A DNA stretch of 64,000 bases from contig NZ_KB933398.1 in the NCBI RefSeq assembly GCF_000392615.1, forward strand, positions 3,519,705 through 3,583,704. The letters run 5' to 3'. Below, in pieces: positions 29,002-37,648 of this stretch. Made by a program: the position numbers and the translations under genes. The first letter of the stretch is position 1. Every line of letters starts with the position of its first letter. Source of the DNA: Lysinibacillus sphaericus OT4b.31 (GTDB lineage Bacteria > Bacillota > Bacilli > Bacillales_A > Planococcaceae). Below the pieces are notes generated by a model, which was not told the origin of the DNA, did no database searches, and saw only the letters and a program-made list of their open reading frames with translations.

Positions 29002-29856
29002 TTATTTAGCTTCGATTGAAATTGGTAATTTCGCCTCAAATGCTTTTTGTAATTTACGTGTCCATTCACCAGGAACACCTGCACCAATTTTATGGCCATC
29101 TACATCGATAACTGGTGTCACTTCTGAAGATACAGATGACACAATGATTTCATCCATTGTTAATAGGTCGCCTTTTGTCATTGGCTCTTCAATAACTGGT
29201 AAACCAATTTCTACTGCACATTTTAAAATAACTTGACGTGTAATACCGTTTAAGATGTAGTTATTTGCTGGGTGCGTGTAAAGTTTACCAGCTTTAATAC
29301 CATAAACATTGGCAGACGAGCATTCTGTTACCGTTTCACCGCGGTGTAAAATCGCTTCGTAGCAACCTTTTTCAGATGCATCTTGTTTCGCAAGTACAGC
29401 GCCAAGTAAATTTAAAGATTTGATGTCACAACGTAACCAGCGAATATCTTCCACTAATGTTGCTTTTACACCCTTTTCAAAATTTTCGATTGAACGCTCT
29501 CCAGCTTTCACATTACCTGTTAATACAGCTGGTACACTCGCATCCGGGAAGATATGGTTACGAGAATTTGTACCACGAGTAATTTGAAAATAAACATGAC
29601 CTGTGTCTAAGTTATTTTTTTCAATTAGATCGTGTAATAATTTGTGTAACACGTCTTTTGTATAAGGAATGACAAGACGAATTTTATCGGCACTGGCATA
29701 GAAACGATCAATGTGTTCTTGTGCTGTGAACATATTTCCGTTATATACTTTGATTACTTCATAAATACCGTCACCAAATTGGTAACCACGGTCTTCTGGT
29801 GATACTACAATAGATCCTTCTTCAACGATTTGATCATTCAATAATGAGTATGCCAT
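29002..29856 (-). CDS. dat: D-amino-acid transaminase (D-alanine aminotransferase)
   Basis: PLP enzyme interconverting D-Ala, D-Glu and D-Asp with their keto acids. The PLP lysine is in RCDIKSLNLLGAV (about 145), with DRGYQFGDGIYEV, HPANNYILNGITR and SSVSSEVTPVI also present. I start at ATG 29856 (MAYSLLNDQ). AAAGGA is 9 bases ahead, and the known L. sphaericus enzyme starts MAYSLWNDQ; an ATG two codons upstream is too close to the site. The sequence is close to the published L. sphaericus DAAT as I recall it. It lies 26 bp downstream of pepV, as one operon. Confidence 0.95.
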   Translation of the reverse strand: MAYSLLNDQIVEEGSIVVSPEDRGYQFGDGIYEVIKVYNGNMFTAQEHIDRFYASADKIRLVIPYTKDVLHKLLHDLIEKNNLDTGHVYFQITRGTNSRNHIFPDASVPAVLTGNVKAGERSIENFEKGVKATLVEDIRWLRCDIKSLNLLGAVLAKQDASEKGCYEAILHRGETVTECSSANVYGIKAGKLYTHPANNYILNGITRQVILKCAVEIGLPVIEEPMTKGDLLTMDEIIVSSVSSEVTPVIDVDGHKIGAGVPGEWTRKLQKAFEAKLPISIEAK

Positions 29857-29882
29857 GTTCATTCATCCTTTTCATTTTTGAG

Positions 29883-31289
29883 TTATTTTTGCCCTGCAAG
29901 TTCAACAATTGCTTCTGCATAAATAGCTGCAGCTTTCACTAAGTTTTCAACGATAACGTATTCATCTGCACGATGCGCTACATCCGGCTCGCCAGGGAAG
30001 AGCATACCGAATGCCACACCTTTTTTCATTACGCGCGCATAGGTACCACCACCAGTTGATAGTAATGGTGTTTCGTAATCACCTGTATGACGTCGATAAA
30101 CACCAGCTAGCGCTTGAATTAAAGGTTCATCTTCACTCACATAATGAGGTTTTGAGTCATCTTGAATATCCAGGGAGAATCCTTTTTCTGCAGCTAAGCG
30201 TTGCGCTTCTGTCATTTTTTCATCAAATGGATATGATACAGAATAGCGCATACTAATGACCAGGTTGCTACCTTTCGTCACATCATAGGTTACAATACCA
30301 GGATTTAATGTCGTTTTACCTGACATTTCGTCCTCAAACTGTAAGGCAAGGGCGTGGCCATAATGGTCATGATGAAATACGTTTGTTATAAAGTCAACAA
30401 ATTGCTTACTTAGCTCTGTTGTCAGCTCTTGTTGTAAAAACGCTGCAAGATAAACAGCCGCATTGACGCCTTTTTCAGGTTCCATTGCATGAGCTGATTT
30501 CCCTTTGATAGTTATTATATAGTGAGAACCATCCATTAATAAAGAGCCTTCTAGCTGATTTTTGCTTAAAAATGTTTGAAAATTCTGTTCCAATTGTGAA
30601 GAAACGAATTGAATTGTCGCTTCAGCATAATCTGGTACCATATTTGGGCGCTTCCCAGCATTAAATAGTAATAGTTGCTCTTTTATTGCATCCCCCATTT
30701 TATTTTGAGAGAACACAAGCTCTGCAATGCCCTTTTCAGCATTAATGAGCGGGAAATCTGCATCCGGTGCAAAACCGATTGTTGGCATTTCCTCATGTTT
30801 AAAGTAGTGGTCGACACAGCGGAAGCCTGTCTCTTCATCCGTACCAATAATCATACGTATACGTTTGTTTAGTTGAATGCCTGCATCATTTACGAGCTTC
30901 ATTGCCATCCAAGCTGCGATCGTTGGGCCTTTATCGTCAATTGCACCACGGGCAAATAGCTTACCATCTGCAACCGTGCCGCTAAAAGGCGGGTATGTCC
31001 AGTTCGCTTCATTACCAACTGGCACAACATCTACATGACATAAGATACCGAGTAAATCCTCACCTTCACCCATCTGTATATGGCCAGCATAATTATCAAC
31101 ATTTTTCGTCTCTAGTCCTTCAGATTGACCTTTTGCTAATAACCATTCAAGAGCCTTTAACGGTCCTTCACCAAAAGGTACTTCTGTAGTTGTTGATGTT
31201 TCATCCAGTACACTATTAATTTGCACAAGCTCCTGTAGCTCATGTACTAATTCATCTTGTCTTTCCTTTGCAGCCTGTAACCAATCCAT
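29883..31289 (-). CDS. pepV: Dipeptidase PepV (M20 family)
   Basis: Cytosolic zinc dipeptidase that cleaves short peptides. Metal ligands are visible in CHVDVVPVG, GAIDDKGPTIA, GTDEETGFRC, FAPDADFP and the last His in PDVAHRADEY. A lid domain (about 180-380) is inserted, as in PepV. 468 residues is the usual size. The start ATG 31289 follows a GAGGTACATG-type site. It is first gene of the pepV-dat operon. The 355 bp upstream are AT-rich; no clear promoter pair. Confidence 0.93.
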   Translation of the reverse strand: MDWLQAAKERQDELVHELQELVQINSVLDETSTTTEVPFGEGPLKALEWLLAKGQSEGLETKNVDNYAGHIQMGEGEDLLGILCHVDVVPVGNEANWTYPPFSGTVADGKLFARGAIDDKGPTIAAWMAMKLVNDAGIQLNKRIRMIIGTDEETGFRCVDHYFKHEEMPTIGFAPDADFPLINAEKGIAELVFSQNKMGDAIKEQLLLFNAGKRPNMVPDYAEATIQFVSSQLEQNFQTFLSKNQLEGSLLMDGSHYIITIKGKSAHAMEPEKGVNAAVYLAAFLQQELTTELSKQFVDFITNVFHHDHYGHALALQFEDEMSGKTTLNPGIVTYDVTKGSNLVISMRYSVSYPFDEKMTEAQRLAAEKGFSLDIQDDSKPHYVSEDEPLIQALAGVYRRHTGDYETPLLSTGGGTYARVMKKGVAFGMLFPGEPDVAHRADEYVIVENLVKAAAIYAEAIVELAGQK

Positions 31290-31644
31290 TACATGTACCT
31301 CCTCGAAAATATAATAAGATTATTCTACTCTTTACACCAAAAATTACAATCAATTGGCTACTGATCATTTATATATTTATCTAACACTACCACATATAGC
31401 ATCTATTTCACTAATTCCCACAAAATACAGTATAAATTTTGTGTATGATTCGTAAATTTCAATCGTATTCACTAGAAAAACAGCTAGTTTTTTTATATAA
31501 TAAAGTTATCAGAATAATCGTTCTGAACATCAAATTAGAAAAGGGGATGTCTAAGGCAGCAACTTAAGAGCCTAAGTGCACTCCGCACATATTGTCGTCC
31601 GCTAGTCTTTGCCAAGAGAATTAAGATGAAGGAGTGGTTCATTT

Positions 31645-31866
31645 ATGAAACCAACTACTGATCGAATGCTTAATCGTATTAAAGACGTGTACATGTTTAT
31701 TTTAGACAAAGGAACCGTGTCTACACAGGATTTAGTCGAAGAGTTTAGCATCACTCCTCGCACCGTTCAAAGAGATTTGAACGTGTTAGCCTTTAACGAT
31801 TTGGTGATGAGTCCAAGTCGAGGCAAATGGACAACGACGAGTAAAAAAGTAAAAATGACGTCTTAG
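31645..31866 (+). CDS. ytzE: YtzE-like small DeoR-type HTH regulator
   Basis: A 73-residue protein made almost wholly of a DeoR-type winged helix (RIKDVYMFILDKGTVSTQDL, SITPRTVQRDLNVLA). There is no effector domain, as in B. subtilis YtzE. GAAGGAG precedes ATG 31645. The mRNA leader of about 100 bases upstream is GC-richer than its surroundings and contains small inverted repeats (CTTAAGAGCCTAAG). The regulatory target is unknown. Confidence 0.85.
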   Translation: MKPTTDRMLNRIKDVYMFILDKGTVSTQDLVEEFSITPRTVQRDLNVLAFNDLVMSPSRGKWTTTSKKVKMTS

Positions 31867-31904
31867 TTTTTACGCCTAAAGCGTAAAGCATTCTTGTATG
31901 AGAA

Positions 31905-31940
31905 AAGGAATGACCTTTCGTCGGGGTCATTCTTTTTTTT
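31905..31940 (+). terminator. Terminator of ytzE
   Basis: GAATGACC pairs with GGTCATTC over TTTCGTCGG, then a run of T. It lies before the real start of the next gene. Confidence 0.85.
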
Positions 31941-32008
31941 GCCTATTTACAGTCTCTTTACAATCCGTTACACTCGTAACATTCTACATGTTGAGAGGAG
32001 GATTTTGT

Positions 32009-33184
32009 GTGAAACTGTCCAAGTTGTTTCACCCGCTTGTATGGATTATTTTAGGTGGAACTGTTTTTACGCGCATTGCAAGCTTTATGGCGATGCCTTT
32101 TTTAGCTATTTATCTACATAATGAAATTGACGCTACACCTTTACAGATTGGACTGACGATCGGAATTGCTCCATTAATTTCCACAGTAGGGGGCTTCTTT
32201 GGAGGTTATTTAACAGATCGTTTCGGTAGGAAAAGTGTTATTTTGCTAACAATTCTCGTCTGGAGCATCGTTTTCTTCGGTTTCGCTACTGCTCATACTA
32301 TTTGGCTCTTTGTCGCATTAAACGCCTTAAATGGTTTATGTCGTTCATTTTTTGAGCCTTCGACACAAGCGCTAATGATTGACTTCACGCCAGCCGACAA
32401 ACGAAAAAGACTATTTTCATTGCGCTATACAGCTATTAATATAGCAGCAGTTATAGGTCCTGTTATTGGTGTATATATTGCTAAATTATCTAGTCCCAGC
32501 ATCCCTTTCATACTGACAGGTGCCATGTATATCGTTTATGCCATATTTTTATTTTTCGTGTTGAATCGCTATTCAATGCAGCAACAAAAAGCAGCAACGC
32601 CAACAAAGATCTTACAAACCTTCACGATTCTCTTAACAAATCGTGTGCTCCTTAGCTTTATTTCTGGTGCGATATTAATAAATATTGGGTACTCCCAATT
32701 TGATTCAACACTTCCTCAATTAATTGAGTTGAAAATTGAAGATGGTGCCAAACTCTATTCCTTACTTATTTCATTGAATGCTGCGGTTGTCTTATTACTG
32801 CAGTTACCGATTAGTATCCTATCGGAGCGTTTTTCATCGAGAGCAACACTTCTTGTAGGTATTCTTTTCTTTGCAGTTGGTCTTATATTATTTGGCGTCT
32901 CAAATAATTATCCATTTTTTATAGCAGCGATGATAATATTTACAATCGGTGAAATTTTCACCTTCCCTACAATGAATGTCATGATTGATGACATTGCACC
33001 AGATACACAAAAGGCAACTTATTTAGGGGCTTCACAATTTAAAAATTTAGGTGGCTTTATAGGTCCAATCATTGGTGGTTGGCTGCTCACTCATTATATT
33101 GATGCTATGTTTACTGTTATTGCTATTCTTGTTCTATGTAGTTCTTTGTTTTACAAAGCGAAATCTGGGCGTTCTACCTCATAA
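32009..33184 (+). CDS. MFS multidrug-type transporter
   Basis: Twelve hydrophobic segments over 391 residues, with the MFS signature GGYLTDRFGRKSV after TM2, a typical drug/H+ antiporter layout. I start at GTG 32009 (MKLSKLFHPLVW). AGGAGG is 7 bases ahead, and a longer frame from 31898 would begin inside the ytzE terminator. The substrate cannot be inferred. Transcribed on its own; no clear terminator follows, and the 193-bp gap to the convergent GGDEF gene holds nothing I recognise. Confidence 0.85.
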   Translation: MKLSKLFHPLVWIILGGTVFTRIASFMAMPFLAIYLHNEIDATPLQIGLTIGIAPLISTVGGFFGGYLTDRFGRKSVILLTILVWSIVFFGFATAHTIWLFVALNALNGLCRSFFEPSTQALMIDFTPADKRKRLFSLRYTAINIAAVIGPVIGVYIAKLSSPSIPFILTGAMYIVYAIFLFFVLNRYSMQQQKAATPTKILQTFTILLTNRVLLSFISGAILINIGYSQFDSTLPQLIELKIEDGAKLYSLLISLNAAVVLLLQLPISILSERFSSRATLLVGILFFAVGLILFGVSNNYPFFIAAMIIFTIGEIFTFPTMNVMIDDIAPDTQKATYLGASQFKNLGGFIGPIIGGWLLTHYIDAMFTVIAILVLCSSLFYKAKSGRSTS

Positions 33185-33377
33185 AATAGAAATGCAAAAA
33201 TCCGCTTACTTTCCACGGGCAAATTGTGAGATATTACTTGGCTCACCCCCTGCTGGAACGTAGCGAATTTTTTGTTCATAATTAATATTATAAAAAATAA
33301 ACTTCACGGTTTGCCGATGCGAACTAACTGACCAAGTAGATACAATACTTCCTATACTTTCTCTTAATATAGGATTC

Positions 33378-34883
33378 TTATTGCCCTGCAGCAACCTCGT
33401 TATATTTTGAGTATCGGTCTTTCCCTGCGTTCTTCGACTGATATAGTGCTTTATCTGCTCTTTCAAATAAGCTCATTTCAGATTCATTCATTTCTTCACA
33501 AATTGCTCCTCCCATACTAACTGACAGAACAGACCAACTTTGTATGTTAACATTATCGTTTTTTATTTTACGAATTTTCTCCAAGATAGAATTTGCTAAT
33601 TGTTCCAATTGATTCTCTTCGGTATCGTATAAGACAATTGCAAACTCATCTCCCCCAAACCTTACAACGAATCCTTTATTTTTCACCTCTTGATTTAAAA
33701 TTTCTGCTGTTTTAATAAGTATTCTATCACCTTCTGCATGACCAAATTGATCATTTACTTGCTTAAAATTATCTAAATCAATTAGTAATAAACCAGGCTT
33801 ATTCATTTTTCTTTTTTTCAATATGTTGTCCATCTTGCTAATATAGGTGGCGCGATTGTATACATTCGTCAGTGCGTCATAGGTTGCTAAGTGCATTGTT
33901 TTTGAAAGCAAGCGATTGATCACTAACAGCAGGATCAAGGAAGTACTCAATGCAATCATAAGCAGTAGCCAAAACTGTTGCGTATTTTTCGCTAGCGCGA
34001 TTAACTCCGTTTGATTATCGTATTTCACATAGACAACCCGTCTTGTAGATTCTCCGCGTGCTGTCTCAGCCTCATATGGTAAAAAACGATACGTCTCAAT
34101 ATAACCATTTTTTAATTTTATTCGATATTCTGTTGACTTCATCGTTTGTTTGGCCAGCTTATAATGATCCTGAAACGTTTGCGATTGATCTTTCACCGTA
34201 GTCCTGGCAGAATTTGAATTAGCAAAAAAAACGCCTCCAGCACTAATTGTGTGCACTTCCAACAAGTCATGATATTGTTCAATCAAATAGTGTGCTGTTT
34301 TTTCAAAATTGAAAGTTTGATAAACAGGGCAATCATTTAATTGGATGCCCAACTCTAGCAAGTATTTTTTGTCGGGTGTTGCTAAGTAGCTAAATTTCCG
34401 ATATCCTCCTGTTGTCGTGGAAACATCAATACCATCTATGTAAATTTCTCCACTCTCTCTTCGCTCATCCAATAAAGCAGAAAAGCGGTTACAACAAGTC
34501 TTGAAACTCAACCCTTTATCTTCTGTAAATGTCGTATAAATAACGGTATTTGTTTGATCCAATATGTATATGTCCATATCATGTTTTTTTTTCATTTGCT
34601 GTAAATCCCATGTTGCTATGTTTGGATTTTTTTCATAATATAAGGCTAATGCTCGTAGCTCTTGCTCCATCTTATCAGAAATATTATTGTCAAAATAAAA
34701 ATGTGCATTATCTACAGTTTGCATATCAGTAAGAATATGATTTTCAATTAATGTTCGATTAATGGCTTGCTGTTTTTCAATATCTGCCACTAGAATTTCC
34801 CTGTTGACGTAAGAAATAACGACAACAAGTATTAGGGCAAAGGCAATTAAAGACAGTAATAATTTTAAACGCAGTTTTTTCAT
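33378..34883 (-). CDS. Membrane-bound diguanylate cyclase with extracellular sensor
   Basis: Makes cyclic di-GMP in response to an outside signal. TM1 is at 9-28; an extracellular Cache-like domain lies at about 30-305 with the cysteines CC at about 131; TM2 is at about 308-330; the GGDEF domain follows to 501. The active site is canonical (RFGGDEFAIV, 408-417; YDALTNVYNRATY; LIDLDNFKQVND). No EF-hand or EAL domain is attached, and no I-site RxxD is obvious just before GGDEF. AGAGGATAA precedes ATG 34883. Confidence 0.9.
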   Translation of the reverse strand: MKKLRLKLLLSLIAFALILVVVISYVNREILVADIEKQQAINRTLIENHILTDMQTVDNAHFYFDNNISDKMEQELRALALYYEKNPNIATWDLQQMKKKHDMDIYILDQTNTVIYTTFTEDKGLSFKTCCNRFSALLDERRESGEIYIDGIDVSTTTGGYRKFSYLATPDKKYLLELGIQLNDCPVYQTFNFEKTAHYLIEQYHDLLEVHTISAGGVFFANSNSARTTVKDQSQTFQDHYKLAKQTMKSTEYRIKLKNGYIETYRFLPYEAETARGESTRRVVYVKYDNQTELIALAKNTQQFWLLLMIALSTSLILLLVINRLLSKTMHLATYDALTNVYNRATYISKMDNILKKRKMNKPGLLLIDLDNFKQVNDQFGHAEGDRILIKTAEILNQEVKNKGFVVRFGGDEFAIVLYDTEENQLEQLANSILEKIRKIKNDNVNIQSWSVLSVSMGGAICEEMNESEMSLFERADKALYQSKNAGKDRYSKYNEVAAGQ

Positions 34884-35010
34884 TCAGTTATCCTCTAGTC
34901 ATTTTCCTATCATTTTTTTCTGAATATTGAACATTAATCATACCATAAATTAATTAAAAACCTTTTATTGATATATCATATTATACAGTTATTGGGATAA
35001 ATATGTATTT

Positions 35011-35050
35011 AAAAACCCCGACACTATATATTGTATAGTATCGAGGTATT
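35011..35050 (-). terminator. Terminator of murJ-rsuA
   Basis: Minus-strand CCTCGATACTATACA pairs with TGTATAGTGTCGGGG-type sequence and ends in TTTTTAAAT. It lies 3 bp past the rsuA stop. Confidence 0.85.
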
Positions 35051-35052
35051 GT

Positions 35053-35766
35053 TTAATCTGTATTTTGCAAGGAAGCTAACTCCTCAATAGTCAGCTCACG
35101 ATATGCACCTAACTCTACGCTTTCATCTAATTTTAAGCTTCCCATCGAAAGGCGTTTTAAATAAGTGACATGTTTACCAACCGCTTCAAACATACGTTTC
35201 ACCTGATGGAATTTGCCTTCTTGAATCGTTAACTCGATTTCCGATTGCTGAGCAGACTTTAAAATAACGAGCTTACCAGGTTTTGTTATATAGCCATCGT
35301 CTAACTCAACACCACGCGCAAAAGCCTCACCGTCGGCCTCTGTTACAATACCTTCTATAAGTGCATAATACACCTTTGGTACATGTTTTTTAGGAGACAA
35401 TAAATTATGAGCTAAAACACCGTCATTTGTCAGCAGTAATAAGCCTTCTGTATCTTTGTCTAAACGACCAACTGGAAATGGTTGAAAATGCTGGTGTAGT
35501 GGCTCTAATAAATCAATGACCGTTTCATCCCGTAAATCTTCTGTCGCAGAAATAACCCCTGGCGGCTTATTCATCATATAGTAAACAAACTCTGTATATA
35601 GTACACGTTCACCAAAAACAGAGACATCTTGCTTTTCTGGGTCAACATGCATTGCCGCATCCTTAACATACGTGCCATCAACCGACACCGCTTTTTGCTT
35701 CAGGAGCTGCTTCACTTCCTTACGGGAGCCGTAACCCATGTTTGCCAGTAACTTATCTAAACGCAT
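35053..35766 (-). CDS. rsuA: 16S rRNA pseudouridine synthase, RsuA family
   Basis: Isomerises a uridine (U516 in the family) in small-subunit rRNA. An S4 RNA-binding domain covers residues 1-55 (MRLDKLLANMGYGSRKEVKQ). The catalytic motif GRLDKDTEGLLLLTNDG with the nucleophilic Asp is near 102. C-terminal KFHQVKRMFEAVG is typical. 237 residues, with AGGAGG before ATG 35766. It lies 8 bp after the murJ stop. B. subtilis has the same pair (ytgP-ytzG). Confidence 0.93.
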   Translation of the reverse strand: MRLDKLLANMGYGSRKEVKQLLKQKAVSVDGTYVKDAAMHVDPEKQDVSVFGERVLYTEFVYYMMNKPPGVISATEDLRDETVIDLLEPLHQHFQPFPVGRLDKDTEGLLLLTNDGVLAHNLLSPKKHVPKVYYALIEGIVTEADGEAFARGVELDDGYITKPGKLVILKSAQQSEIELTIQEGKFHQVKRMFEAVGKHVTYLKRLSMGSLKLDESVELGAYRELTIEELASLQNTD

Positions 35767-35774
35767 AATTCCTC

Positions 35775-37388
35775 CTATTTAAAACCCAGTTTGCTTGTAA
35801 TTCGTGTCAATCGTTCACCAAGAAGTTTTTGTGCTAAGCCAATTCGTAACGATAAAAAACCATAAACTGAAATACCCACTGTAGCACAAATAACAGAATA
35901 AACTAACGCTGAAAATTTGCCGTCAACTGGTCCCATGATTAGCTCTAAAAGTTTATGAACGATTAATACACTTACTGCCATCGCCACTGTTAAAAGAGAA
36001 ATTAGGATGACACGACGTATCACCATTTCTGATTTATAGTTAAGCGTTTTCTTAAGTACTAAAACATTTATCATTATAGATGCACTATAACCAATTGCTG
36101 TTGCAAGTATAGCACCATCGGCTTCCAACCAACGAATCAGCGGAATGTTAAGTGCGAGCTTTACAAAAATCCCCGAAAGTAAACTGAAGACTATCCACTT
36201 TTGGAAGTCGATACCTTGTAAAAGTGCCGCTGTTACTTGGAACAATGCAAATAAAATAGCAACAGGTGCATAATGCGCTAAAATATTTGCACCCATTTCA
36301 CTTTCTGAATAGAGCATAAAGTAAATTTCATTCGCTAATAATGAAATCCCAACAACCGCCGGCAATGTTATGAAAATTAATAATTGATATGTTTTATCCA
36401 TCGCATGACGTAACGATAAATACTCACCTTGTGTAAAGTATTTCGTTATGGTTGGCACTAAAGCCATTGAAAAACCAGTTGCTAGCATAACAGGGATTAT
36501 GACAACTTTATGTGTCGTAAAGTTAATCATTGATAAGTACTTATCTGTCACTTCCGCTAAGCCAATAGAAGCCATCGCGCCGTTAAAAGTTAGCATATCT
36601 ACTAACTGAAATAATGGGTTAGCTATTCCAACAAACACCATTGGTATCGAATACGTAATGACTTCCTTATAAATATCCGTCATTGGCAATTGCGTAGAAG
36701 TTACACTTTGACTACGCAGCATATTAAATTCTGGCTGATATTTTTTCCAGTAATAATACAGAACGATTAAGCCACCGATTGCACCAATAAACGCTGCAAA
36801 TACTGCAAAAGAAATAGCGGTTTGCGGTTTTCCATTAAAGACAACTACGACTAAGAACGAACCACCTAATAACACTACAATTCGCACAATTTGCTCCACT
36901 AATTGCGAAATTGCTGTAGGTTGCATTTTGTCATAACCTTGAAAGAAGCCTCGCCATAAACTCATGAACGGAACAACAATTAGCGCAAAGCTAACCCAGC
37001 GAATGACAGAAGCAATCTGCTCGACTGAAAATGCCTGTTCATCACTTTTGATGACAAGCCCCGCAATTGGCGTTGCCAATAAAAAGAGCGCAATAAATGA
37101 AGCAAGGCCTGTTATCAACATCACAAGTATACCCGACTTCATGAGCTTACGACCTGACTGATAATCACCCATTGCATTATATTTAGAGACAAACTTGGAT
37201 ACAGCGATAGGAGCACCAGAGATGGCTACTGCCAGCATAATCGAATAGGGAATGTATGCATATTGGTACAGCGCGATATTTTCCTCGCCAACAATCGCAT
37301 AAAACGGAAAAATATATATTAATCCGAGAACCTTTGATAAAAACATCCCCATTGTTAATATCGCAGTACCTTTCATTAAATTGGACAT
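35775..37388 (-). CDS. murJ: MurJ/YtgP-type lipid II flippase (MVF/polysaccharide exporter fold)
   Basis: Fourteen or so hydrophobic segments over 537 residues, starting MSNLMKGTAILTMGMFLSK. This is the pattern of B. subtilis YtgP (MurJ), which flips lipid II across the membrane. SpoVB-type spore cortex paralogues are alike, so the assignment rests on gene order with rsuA. ATG 37388 is preferred over 37397 because it aligns with YtgP and has GGATGG ahead. An operon with rsuA follows. Confidence 0.85.
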   Translation of the reverse strand: MSNLMKGTAILTMGMFLSKVLGLIYIFPFYAIVGEENIALYQYAYIPYSIMLAVAISGAPIAVSKFVSKYNAMGDYQSGRKLMKSGILVMLITGLASFIALFLLATPIAGLVIKSDEQAFSVEQIASVIRWVSFALIVVPFMSLWRGFFQGYDKMQPTAISQLVEQIVRIVVLLGGSFLVVVVFNGKPQTAISFAVFAAFIGAIGGLIVLYYYWKKYQPEFNMLRSQSVTSTQLPMTDIYKEVITYSIPMVFVGIANPLFQLVDMLTFNGAMASIGLAEVTDKYLSMINFTTHKVVIIPVMLATGFSMALVPTITKYFTQGEYLSLRHAMDKTYQLLIFITLPAVVGISLLANEIYFMLYSESEMGANILAHYAPVAILFALFQVTAALLQGIDFQKWIVFSLLSGIFVKLALNIPLIRWLEADGAILATAIGYSASIMINVLVLKKTLNYKSEMVIRRVILISLLTVAMAVSVLIVHKLLELIMGPVDGKFSALVYSVICATVGISVYGFLSLRIGLAQKLLGERLTRITSKLGFK

Positions 37389-37594
37389 CTTATCCATCCA
37401 TTCATTGTAAAATCAAACGTTTTTGTAAAGCGCTAAGCATATTTTTAAAAGACAAAAAAAGTAAACCATCTGTTATCTTAACATATTATTGGAAAACAAA
37501 CGCATAATACATCGAAATATTTTAGTGAATTACAACTCAGCCAACAACCTTAGGCTCAGTTGATGTCCTTCAGATGCAGGTAGCCTTATCTGCT

Positions 37595-37640
37595 AAAAAA
37601 ATAGCGGTTCAAAAAATCATGATGACTTTTTGAACAGCTA
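37595..37640 (-). terminator. Terminator of the asparagine synthase gene
   Basis: Minus-strand TAGCTGTTCAAAAAGTCAT pairs with ATGATTTTTTGAACCGCTA and is followed by a T run, 9 bp past the stop. Confidence 0.88.
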
Positions 37641-37648
37641 CTTCTCTA

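Noticed and set aside
31547..31567. MSKAAT leader peptide ahead of ytzE
   Set aside because: AAGGGG touches the ATG with no spacer, so it is not a workable start.
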